This document shows positions 48,052 to 55,981 of a stretch of DNA of 64,000 nt, piece after piece. This stretch comes from Sphingomonas sp. So64.6b (GTDB lineage Bacteria > Pseudomonadota > Alphaproteobacteria > Sphingomonadales > Sphingomonadaceae), in the NCBI RefSeq assembly GCF_014171475.1, contig NZ_CP048817.1, forward strand, positions 1,674,001 through 1,738,000, read 5' to 3'. How positions within the stretch are numbered: the stretch's first letter is position 1; every line of letters starts with the position of its first letter. A program made the translations under genes and the position numbers. The notes under the pieces were generated by a model that searched no databases, was not told the origin of the DNA, and worked only from the letters and a program-made list of their open reading frames with translations.

Positions 48052-48750
48052 ATGAAGTTCGCCCTCGCACTGGCTGCCCCCGCCCTGCTGTTGACCGCCC
48101 CCGTCCTTGCGGCGACCCAGCGTCCCCTGCCCTACAAGGCGGTCGGCACGGAACCCGGCTGGACGCTGTCGATCGATCGCGGCCTGATCCGCTATGTCGG
48201 TGATTATGGGCGCACCAAGGTCACGACCAAGGCACCCGTCGCACGTCCCAGTTTCAACGGACTGCGCTATGTCACCCGGCGCATCACGGTCGATGTCACC
48301 CGCGTGCGGTGCAGCGACGGAATGAGCGACCGCGTCTTTCCGGACAAGGTGACCGTGAAGGTCGGCCGCAGGACGGTCAGCGGCTGCGGCGGCAACCCCA
48401 TTATAGCATCGGCACCCGCAATCGCCGGCGCCTGGCGCATCGAAAGCGTCAGCGGTCAGCTGACCCGGGGCGCAAAATCCGCCTCGATCACCTTCTCCGA
48501 CGATCGAGTCAGCGGCAATACCGGCTGCAACGGCTTCAGCGGTGCATTCCGCTTCGAGCGCGGGTTCCTGACCGCAGGGCCGTTGGCATCGACTCGCATG
48601 GCCTGCCCTCCGCGAGGCATGGCTCAGGAACAGGCGATCCTTGGCGTGCTAGGGCAGCGCCTCAGCGTGAGTTCGAACCAGAATGGCAAGCTGGTGCTGA
48701 GCGGGCGCGGTCAGGCACGGCTGGTGCTGAGCCCGGCACGTCGCGACTAG
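48052..48750 (+). CDS. Secreted META-domain protein
   Basis: A 232-residue protein with signal peptide (MKFALALAAPALLLTAPVLA) and AAGGAG before its ATG. The first half (TEPGWTLSIDRGLIRYVGDYG) resembles the COG3650/DUF-like lipoprotein domain often fused to META; the second half is a META domain (AWRIESVSG, DDRVSGNTGCNGFSGAFRFE, RMACPPRGMAQEQAILGVL), as in HslJ. Cys pairs suggest disulfides. META proteins have been linked to heat and antibiotic stress; the role here is not known. Confidence 0.85.
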   Translation: MKFALALAAPALLLTAPVLAATQRPLPYKAVGTEPGWTLSIDRGLIRYVGDYGRTKVTTKAPVARPSFNGLRYVTRRITVDVTRVRCSDGMSDRVFPDKVTVKVGRRTVSGCGGNPIIASAPAIAGAWRIESVSGQLTRGAKSASITFSDDRVSGNTGCNGFSGAFRFERGFLTAGPLASTRMACPPRGMAQEQAILGVLGQRLSVSSNQNGKLVLSGRGQARLVLSPARRD

Positions 48751-48836
48751 AGCAACCAGCGCTCCAGTGCGTACGGCCACATCGCGGCGATATACAGCCG
48801 CGGCAAAAATCCGGATCGAGGGCGGGTTCGATTCAT
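48747..48836 (-). CDS. Candidate 29-residue protein
   Basis: ATG 48836 has a good AGGAG seven bases upstream. The 29 codons (MNRTRPRSGFLPRLYIAAMW..., ending ALERWLL) form an amphipathic, basic, Trp/Tyr-containing helix and stop at TAG, which overlaps the META gene's stop on the other strand. The oxygenase gene lies 34 bases upstream on the same strand, so it could be co-transcribed. Too short for gene finders; supported only by the ribosome-binding site. Confidence 0.4.
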   Translation of the reverse strand: MNRTRPRSGFLPRLYIAAMWPYALERWLL

Positions 48837-48870
48837 GCGTGGCTCCTGCGCCGCCGATATGCCGAACCGG

Positions 48871-49977
48871 TCACGGCGCGGGTGCGGTACCGGCACTGTA
48901 GGTGCCGAGATCGGGTGCGAGGAAACGTAAATTCTGTTCGCGCAACGCCGCACCGGCGTCATCGTACAGGAACGGCAGGAAGGCGTAGCGCTTGCCGCGT
49001 GTGACCGGTGTCGCCTCGTGCAGCAACGAACAGGAAAAGACCGCGGCACCGCCGGTCGGTGCGCGATAGGTTCGTGCGCCGAATTCGGGAAAGCGCAGAT
49101 CACCACCGTCATAGTCATCGGCATTGAGGTTGATCGTGCAGGCGAATTTGCGGTGCGCTGTACCCTTGGTCGTATTGTCGCGGTGCGCGCGGAAGTGGCC
49201 GCCGCCATTATCGCCATCATAACAAGCGACAATCCAGCGCTCGACCCGGGTCGCGTCGAATTGAAATGCGCGGTTGATCATTGGCCGCAGAAAACGGTTA
49301 AGGCGCGCCCTGAGCGTCGCGATCAGCTGTTGGTCCTCGATGATGCAGTCCAACCGCCGCTTGTGGCCATGATCGACCTTGAGCACGGTCATACCGTTTT
49401 CCTCGCGCATGAAGCCGGATTCCTCGCCGCCGACCGTTTCGTACAGGTCGATCAGCCGGCGGCACAGCGCAGGCTCGAGGATGCGCGGCGCGATCAGCAC
49501 GGGAGCGTTGGTGTCTCGGTCTTGTCCGGTCAGCGCCGCAAGCGCGGCCATGATGCCCTCGCCGCCGGCAATTTCCGCGCGCTGGACGACACGGAGCATC
49601 GCATCGAGCAGTAGCCATTGCGGGCGATAACGCAGCCCCTCCCCCTCGCCGTCGATCGCGCCATATCTCTCGGACACCGCGCGATCGTGATCGAGGAACC
49701 AGCGGATGCCCGGCAGCGATTGTTCGATACGCTTTTCCTGCGCGTCGGCCGGGTCGATCGACACCCCGAAGAAACAGGCATTGGCATCGTCGAACAGATG
49801 CCGATGACGCTCCATCACTTGCAGCGCCTCCTGGCTGGCGGGCCACGCGGCGCTGCCATGGAACAGCAGCACGATCGGCCGGCCGGCGACCGAATCGAAG
49901 GCGTAGCGCGGATTGCCGTCGAGTGCGGCGGCGTGAAACCAGGGTGCGGGATCGCCCGGGACGAGTAGGGTGGCCAT
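48871..49977 (-). CDS. Peroxiredoxin-like domain fused to a 2OG-Fe(II) oxygenase
   Basis: The ATG at 49977 (MATLLVPGDPAPWFHAAALDG) gives 368 residues. Residues about 1-160 look like an AhpC/TSA thioredoxin fold (GRPIVLLFHGSAAWPASQEALQVM) but the peroxidatic Cys is absent. The C-terminal part is a prolyl-hydroxylase-like 2OG-Fe(II) domain: HxD in GGHFRAHRDNT, then CSLLHEATPVTRGKRYAFLPF with the distal His and the 2-oxoglutarate-binding Arg. Substrate unknown; a protein hydroxylase is plausible. Confidence 0.85.
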   Translation of the reverse strand: MATLLVPGDPAPWFHAAALDGNPRYAFDSVAGRPIVLLFHGSAAWPASQEALQVMERHRHLFDDANACFFGVSIDPADAQEKRIEQSLPGIRWFLDHDRAVSERYGAIDGEGEGLRYRPQWLLLDAMLRVVQRAEIAGGEGIMAALAALTGQDRDTNAPVLIAPRILEPALCRRLIDLYETVGGEESGFMREENGMTVLKVDHGHKRRLDCIIEDQQLIATLRARLNRFLRPMINRAFQFDATRVERWIVACYDGDNGGGHFRAHRDNTTKGTAHRKFACTINLNADDYDGGDLRFPEFGARTYRAPTGGAAVFSCSLLHEATPVTRGKRYAFLPFLYDDAGAALREQNLRFLAPDLGTYSAGTAPAP

Positions 49978-50032
49978 GGACGAACGGGATACCCGATCGA
50001 TCAAGGGTGTAAACCTTTGACCCGGTCAGGAT

Positions 50033-51433
50033 TTACTCGGCCGCCTCGTCCAGTCCGCCTTCGATCAATACCGGTTCGGCACCATAGCGCGCCAGCGCTT
50101 CGACCGGCGGCACATCCTCGATCTCGCGCGCGCCGGGTTCGATGTTGAGGTCCTTCAGCTTGCGCGCGGTGACCAGGGTCCGGCTTTCGAAGCTCGACAC
50201 GAAAGCATTGTAATTATTGACCGCCGAGGTCAGTCCGCCGCCGACCTTGCGCAGATCGCCCGCCGCCTTGGCCAGCCGGTCGTATAGCTCCTTGCCGAGC
50301 TCGCCGATCTGGCGCGCTTCCTTGGCGAGCCGTTCCTGACGCCATACCGCCGCGACCGTCCGCGCGATCGCGATCAGGTTGGTCGGCGTGGCGAGCAGGA
50401 CGCGCTTTTCGAAGGCGAAATCCCACAATGTCGGTTCCTGTTCGAGCGCCGCGGACAGGAAATGTTCGCCGGGGACGAACATGATGACATAATCCGGGGC
50501 GTCGGCGAACTGGCTCCAATAGGCTTTGTTGCCAAGGCCGTTGATATGCGCCTTCATCGACGCGGCATGAAGCACCAGCCCGCGTGCCCGCTCCTCCTCA
50601 TCGACCGCGCCGAACGCGTCCTGATAGGCGTTGAGTGACACCTTGGCGTCAATCACCAGACTGCGCCCGCCCGGTACGGTGACGATCGCGTCGGGGCGAA
50701 GCCGCCCGCCCTCGTCGCCGCCGGCCACGCTGACTTCGGTCTGGAAGTCGGTGTGTTCGGCCAGGCCACAGCTTTCGAGCACGTTCTTCAATTGCTGTTC
50801 GCCCCAGCGGCCGCGCGATTTCGGTGCGTTGCGCAAAGAATTGACCAGCTTGGCGGCCTCGGAACTGACCTTTTCCTGGCCGATGCGCATCTGTTCGATC
50901 TGACCCTTCAATTCGCTGAAAGCGCCTTTTCGCTCGGTTTCGACCTTGGAGACCGCTTCCTCATATTTGAGCAGGCGATCGCTCACCGGCTGAAGCATGG
51001 ATTTCAAATTCTGCCCGGCGGTCTCTTCGGATTGCTTGAAGCGCGCATCGGCGCGCTCGAGGAAATTCTTTTGCGCCTCGGTGAGAAGTTTGTTCGCTAC
51101 CTCATTGAAATGGCCGGTCATTGCCTCGCGCGAATTCTTGAATTCCTCAAGCCGCGCCTCGAACGCGCTGGCATGTGCCTTGAGCGTCGCATTCTCCGTC
51201 CGCACATAATCGCGTTCGTCGCGGATCAGCGAGATTTCCTCGCGCAGCTGGTCGGCCGCCCTCGCCCGCTCCTCCGCCGAGGCGAGATCGACGATCACGC
51301 GCTTGTATTCCTCGGTCCGTGCATCGCGTTCGGCGCGCGCTTCCGCGCTTCCGCGCCCGCCAACGAACCAGCCCAGCCCGAGCCCGATCAGCAGGACAGC
51401 GATCATCAACAGTGGGACAGTCAGGCCAGTCAT
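50033..51433 (-). CDS. rmuC: DNA recombination protein RmuC
   Basis: RmuC limits sequence inversions and may act as a nuclease. The 466-residue protein has one N-terminal membrane helix (MTGLTVPLLMIAVLLIGLGLGW), a long coiled coil (residues about 30-200, rich in E/R/A), and the RmuC domain with SRGRWGEQQLKNVLE, DAIVTVPGGRSLVIDAKVSLNAY, and VIMFVPGEHFLSAAL. Lies 78 bases before the fhs start, divergent. Confidence 0.93.
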   Translation of the reverse strand: MTGLTVPLLMIAVLLIGLGLGWFVGGRGSAEARAERDARTEEYKRVIVDLASAEERARAADQLREEISLIRDERDYVRTENATLKAHASAFEARLEEFKNSREAMTGHFNEVANKLLTEAQKNFLERADARFKQSEETAGQNLKSMLQPVSDRLLKYEEAVSKVETERKGAFSELKGQIEQMRIGQEKVSSEAAKLVNSLRNAPKSRGRWGEQQLKNVLESCGLAEHTDFQTEVSVAGGDEGGRLRPDAIVTVPGGRSLVIDAKVSLNAYQDAFGAVDEEERARGLVLHAASMKAHINGLGNKAYWSQFADAPDYVIMFVPGEHFLSAALEQEPTLWDFAFEKRVLLATPTNLIAIARTVAAVWRQERLAKEARQIGELGKELYDRLAKAAGDLRKVGGGLTSAVNNYNAFVSSFESRTLVTARKLKDLNIEPGAREIEDVPPVEALARYGAEPVLIEGGLDEAAE

Positions 51434-51511
51434 TGGTCGCCTCGCGAGAACATTGCGAGAACTCTACTCGCAAGGATTGTGTTGCGCCAGCCCGTTGGTA
51501 GGACTGACGTC

Positions 51512-53187
51512 ATGCTGACTGACATAGAGATTTCCCGCGCCGCTACATTGAGGCGATCGGGGAGATTGCCGCCAAGCTGTCGATTCCCCCCGGAGCCGTT
51601 GAACCTTATGGACATTTCAAAGCGAAGATCGACCTGTCGCGCGTCCCGACGACGGGAAAACAGGGCAAGCTGATCCTCGTCACCGCGATCAACCCGACAC
51701 CAGCCGGCGAGGGCAAGTCGACCACCTCGGTCGGGCTTGCCGACGCGCTGAACAGAATTGGGAACCGTATCGGCAAGAATGCGGTGCTATGTCTGCGCGA
51801 GCCTTCGCTCGGCCCCTGTTTCGGCACCAAGGGCGGCGCGGCCGGCGGCGGATATGCTCAGGTCGTACCGATGGAGGACATCAACCTTCATTTCACCGGC
51901 GATTTCCACGCCATCACCTCGGCGCATAATTTGCTCGCGGCGATGATCGACAACCACGTCCATTGGGGCAATGCGCTCGATATCGACGTGCGCCGGATCG
52001 TGTGGCGGCGCGTTCTCGACATGAATGACCGCGCACTGCGCGATATCGCGCAGTCGCTCGGTGGCCCCGCGAATGGCTATCCGCGCGAAAGCGGGTTCGA
52101 CATCACCGTCGCGTCCGAGGTCATGGCGATCCTGTGCCTGGCGAGCGATCTGGAGGATCTGGAAGCACGGCTCGGGCGGATCGTCGTCGCTTACACGCGC
52201 GACAAGAAACCGGTCACAGCGCGCGATTTGAAAGCGGATGGCGCGATGGCGGTGCTGCTGGCGCAGGCGGTGAAACCCAATCTGGTGCAAACTCTGGAGG
52301 GCAATCCGGCGTTCGTGCATGGCGGACCGTTCGCCAATATCGCGCATGGCTGCAATTCGGTGATCGCGACGCGTGCCGCGCTTTCCCTGGGCGATTATGT
52401 GGTGACCGAAGCCGGTTTCGGCGCCGATCTGGGCGCGGAGAAGTTCTTCGACATCAAATGCCGACAGGCCGGGATGAAACCGTCGGCCGCGGTGATCGTG
52501 GCAACGGTGCGCGCGCTGAAAATGAATGGCGGGGTGGCCAAAGCCGATCTCGGCACGGCCGATCCGGAGGCGGTACGGCGCGGTGGCGTCAACCTGTCGC
52601 GCCATATCGAGAACATACGCCAGTTCGGCGTGCCTGCGATCGTCGCGATCAACATGTTCGACACCGATAGCCAGGCCGAACTGAATGCGATCCGCGAAAT
52701 AGCTGCGGCACAGGGGTCGGAAGCGATATTGTGCACGCACTGGGCCGATGGCGGCGCGGGCGCCGAAGCACTGGCCGGGCGGGTCGCCGAACTGTGCGAT
52801 CATGGCACGCCGCAATTCGCGCCGCTCTATGACGATAGCCTGTCACTGTTCGACAAGATCAACACCGTCGCGACACGCATCTATCGCGCGGAGGAAGCGA
52901 TCGCCGATCCCGCGGTGCATGCCCAGCTGAAACGATGGGAGGATGCAGGTTTCGGCGCCCTGCCGGTGTGCATGGCGAAGACGCAGTACAGCTTTTCGAC
53001 CGACCCGGCGAAGCTGGGCGCACCGACCGGCCATGTCGTCCCGGTGCGCGAAGTGCGGCTTGCGGCAGGCGCAGGGTTTGTGGTGGCGATCTGCGGCGAG
53101 ATCATGACCATGCCGGGCTTGCCGCGCGTGCCCGCCGCGGAGTCGATCCGGTTCGGCGCGAATGGCGAGATCGAAGGGCTTTTCTAG
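51512..53187 (+). pseudogene. fhs: Formate-tetrahydrofolate ligase, apparent frameshift near the start
   Basis: Fhs joins formate to tetrahydrofolate using ATP. ATG 51512 has AGGA upstream and reads [14 protein letters not shown]; the reading frame then breaks at about 51553, where one C is missing. Adding it would restore [20 protein letters not shown] and 558 residues, the family's normal size. The remaining frame to 53187 is intact with [18 protein letters not shown] (P-loop) and [21 protein letters not shown]. It also carries an extra NRIG beside the normal NRIG ([12 protein letters not shown]). If the deletion is real, only a shortened protein from GTG 51784 could be made. Confidence 0.85.
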
Positions 53188-53459
53188 GGCGATTATGTAG
53201 CTTGCAAACCCAACCGGCGAATGTCGGGACGTGGTGGAAAGCGGCCCGTCCGCTAAATGGCTCAAACGGCGTAAGCGGACGCTTGTCCATGAAGCTCGCG
53301 GTGGCAGCTACGCGCCCCATCCTGGACGTTTAGCGATCAGCTTGCACTTCCCGAAAGCCGACATTCGTTCACCGGACCCGAGTTGCTCAGTCGGATGACT
53401 TCCTTTGGGGTTTCATCTGCATGTCGGGTTGCGGGACACGCTCAAGGGACGCAGCCGAA

Positions 53460-54098
53460 TCAAGCATAAGCAGTCTTTGCAAGTGCTGCGACTGCGCCCA
53501 CGGTCCCGCGGTCGATGACCGCAAGGAAGCAGCGCTTCGCCTCGCCCGCGTCGCGCGTGCGGTCAAAGAGGCTCTGAGCTTCACTGAAAGCGACGTTCCA
53601 GGTCGATACGATCAGGCCTGCTGCAAGATGAGCATTGGGATCACCGGTGGGCCGGTTGCTGGTATCGGCCAGCACTAGCGCTAACGCGCGGGTAAAATCG
53701 TCTCGCATCTCCCGCGCGCGCGCCTTGAGCGCTGCGCTGGCCAGGGCCGTCCTGATAAACCAGCTCGTGTCTTCGGACAGCATCACAAATTCGTGATCTT
53801 GGGTAACAAGGTTATGCGCCAGTCTGCGGGTCGCTTCGATCGGCGAGACGCCGGGTCCCCGCTTGCGAATGGCTTCAAACGCCAATGTCTGGATTTCTTC
53901 CTCGCGGTCGAAGAACATATCCTCCTTGCGAGGGAAGTGATTGAAGACCGTCATGCGCCCGACATCGGCGGCAGCGGCGATGTCGTCGACCGTCACGGCG
54001 TCGAAGCCTCGTTCCAGAAAGAGGCGGGTCGCCGTGTCCGAAATGCTCTGGCGGGTGGCTAAACGCTTTCGTGTCCGGCGGTTGTCCCTATCGTCCAT
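53460..54098 (-). CDS. TetR-family transcriptional repressor
   Basis: A 212-residue TetR protein with the N-terminal HTH (IAAAADVGRMTVFNHFPRKEDMFFDREEE) and a helical C-domain. Divergent from the FAD monooxygenase across 66-78 bases that contain a 13-base palindrome, a classic TetR operator layout. It probably represses the monooxygenase and itself; ligand unknown. Confidence 0.9.
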   Translation of the reverse strand: MDDRDNRRTRKRLATRQSISDTATRLFLERGFDAVTVDDIAAAADVGRMTVFNHFPRKEDMFFDREEEIQTLAFEAIRKRGPGVSPIEATRRLAHNLVTQDHEFVMLSEDTSWFIRTALASAALKARAREMRDDFTRALALVLADTSNRPTGDPNAHLAAGLIVSTWNVAFSEAQSLFDRTRDAGEAKRCFLAVIDRGTVGAVAALAKTAYA

Positions 54099-54115
54099 CA
54101 GCCCTTGCCTTTATT

Positions 54116-54128
54116 TATACTGAGTATA
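54116..54128. promoter_or_regulatory. Candidate TetR operator
   Basis: TATAC-TGA-GTATA is a perfect palindrome, 18 bases from the tetR start (54098) and about 50-60 bases from the monooxygenase start, in a short AT-rich divergent promoter region. Confidence 0.55.
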
Positions 54129-54176
54129 TGTTGGGACTGGATATAGTTCAATGTTCGTCTCTCCGTGGATACCCCT

Positions 54177-55334
54177 ATGATCAACCACCTCGCTCCCGTC
54201 CAGAATCCTACCCCGCCGTCCGGCTCTCCCGTGCTTGTCAGTGGCGCAAGCTTCGCAGGCTTGGCTACCGCTTTCTGGCTGGACCGCCTGGGCTATCAGG
54301 TCACGATCATCGAGGTTGCGAGCGGACTTCGCAGGGGTGGGACGCCGGTCGACATAGAAGGCGAAACGATCGGCATTCTCGAGCGCATGGGCATGTTCGA
54401 CGCTGTTCGGGCGAGAGCACTTCCCCCGCGCGCGTTCGCGTTCAAGGACGCCGACGATCGCTCCCTCGGCGGCTTCGGTGTCGAAGGGTCATCGCGCGCC
54501 CGATTTGAGATACATCGCGATGACCTGCTGGATATCCTCTTCTCCGGGATCGATGGGTCGGTCGAGGTGTTGTTCGGCCGGTCGATCAAGCAACTCGAGG
54601 ACGGGCCAGACGGCGTCACGGTCACGCTGGACGACGGAACGCGACGCACTTTTGCCCTGGTGTTTGGCTGCGACGGCAATCGCTCCAACACCAGGAAGTT
54701 GGTGTTCGGTGACGAGGAGAACTTCACTTACTTCATGGGAGGCTATGTCTATCTGAAGGTCGTACCGGTGACAGGAATATTGCCGCCCAACGTATCCGAG
54801 GTGTTCAGCGTGCCGGGCCGGACCGCGATTCTGAACGGCTATGACGACCGGACCGACATTGGCCTCGCTTTCCGCACCGAAGGCGAAATCGAATATGATT
54901 ATCGCGACCGCGCGCAGCAGCGCGCGTTGATCCGTGACCATTTCGATGGGCTAGGCTGGAAGGTCCCGACAGCCCTGAAGCATGTGGGAACCGGCGACGA
55001 TTTTTACTTCGACAGGATCAACCAGATCCGGATGCCGTCTTGGTCGAAGGGGCGGGTCGTTCTCGTGGGGGACGCGGGCTACTGCGTATCACCGGTCGCA
55101 GGCATGGGCGGCTCAATGGCGATCATCGGAGCGGGGCGGATTGCTGACGCCTTGGAACGGCACGGCGCCGACTATGCTGCCGCCTTCCAGGACTATCATG
55201 ACAAACTGCACGCCTTTGTCGAAGAGGTTCAGGAAAGGGCCGCAAATGACGGCATGGCAACAATATTCCCAACCGACGATGCCGAAATGACGGAGCGTGA
55301 CCGAAAACTTCGCGAGGGCGAACTCGGTCTCTAG
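54177..55334 (+). CDS. FAD-dependent monooxygenase
   Basis: A 385-residue flavoprotein of the aromatic-hydroxylase type. The dinucleotide-binding motif near the N-terminus reads VLVSGASFAGLATAFWLDR; the FAD ribityl motif RVVLVGDAGYCVSPVAGMGGSMAI is in the last third. ATG 54177 is preferred to GTG 54165, though neither has a strong ribosome-binding site. Similar enzymes inactivate tetracycline or rifampicin or hydroxylate phenols; the substrate cannot be told. Regulation by the divergent TetR protein is inferred. Confidence 0.9.
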   Translation: MINHLAPVQNPTPPSGSPVLVSGASFAGLATAFWLDRLGYQVTIIEVASGLRRGGTPVDIEGETIGILERMGMFDAVRARALPPRAFAFKDADDRSLGGFGVEGSSRARFEIHRDDLLDILFSGIDGSVEVLFGRSIKQLEDGPDGVTVTLDDGTRRTFALVFGCDGNRSNTRKLVFGDEENFTYFMGGYVYLKVVPVTGILPPNVSEVFSVPGRTAILNGYDDRTDIGLAFRTEGEIEYDYRDRAQQRALIRDHFDGLGWKVPTALKHVGTGDDFYFDRINQIRMPSWSKGRVVLVGDAGYCVSPVAGMGGSMAIIGAGRIADALERHGADYAAAFQDYHDKLHAFVEEVQERAANDGMATIFPTDDAEMTERDRKLREGELGL

Positions 55335-55981
55335 CTGTCGATAGCGCGTGCTGAAGGCCCGGGAGAAGGTCTTCGCACTCTCGATGTCGTGCGCGAACTT
55401 CTAAGTCATGCAGATGCTTAAATTGCGTTTGGCGCCAGCGTACCTCGAGCCTTCTCCCGCTCTATCATTTCGTCGGGCGGTTCCTCGATAGGGATGCGAA
55501 GACGACCTGCGATGCGCGTCGCGCCTTCAGCGCGATGGTCTGCTGGGGAGCTGAAGCTGAGATTTAACAGTCACGACCCGCGGCATATGCGATTTTCGAC
55601 CGCACAATGACCCCGCACAAGTGGGATGCCGGAGCGTCCGCATTGAACGCTCTCGATATTAAAAGCTGCGAGTCCGGTACCGGCCACTTCCGGTTGTATC
55701 ATCATACCTGAACGGACGCCTGCTTTCGGGCGGCAGCAAAGGCGCGTGAATGGCTTATTGTGGGTCGGAAGCGGTCATCACCATGCGGGTTCGCAAACGA
55801 CACAATCGCCCTTTTTTTAGAGCAATATCGACTTGGGTGGAATCGCTACCCCCTCCGTTCGGCGCCGGACTGGATCCGGGGCTGTCGAAGCCCAAGCGTT
55901 GCGCGTGCCCTTCGACAGGCTCAGGGCGAACGGAAGGAGGGGGGAGCAACTCAGCTCGAACCCGCTCCGGGGTCGGGCGCC
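55335..55981. other. Gene-free gap with decayed-looking sequence
   Basis: No gene with a start and ribosome-binding site. On the minus strand a stop-free stretch of about 52 codons (about 55573 to the stop at 55418) ends IEEPPDEMIEREKARG-TLAPNAI; it looks like a protein C-terminus but has no start, so it may be a remnant. The right part is a repeat element (55849-55946). Confidence 0.4.
55849..55946. repeat. Inverted GAGCCTGTCGAA-type repeat element
   Basis: CCCCCTCCGTTCGG and CGAACGGAAGGAGGGGG form the outer arms; CTTCGACAGGCTCAGGGCGAACGG (in two parts, 55908-55933) is the unit shared with 38.4 kb. It ends just after the GGDEF/EAL gene's stop (leftward) and may terminate it. Confidence 0.6.
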
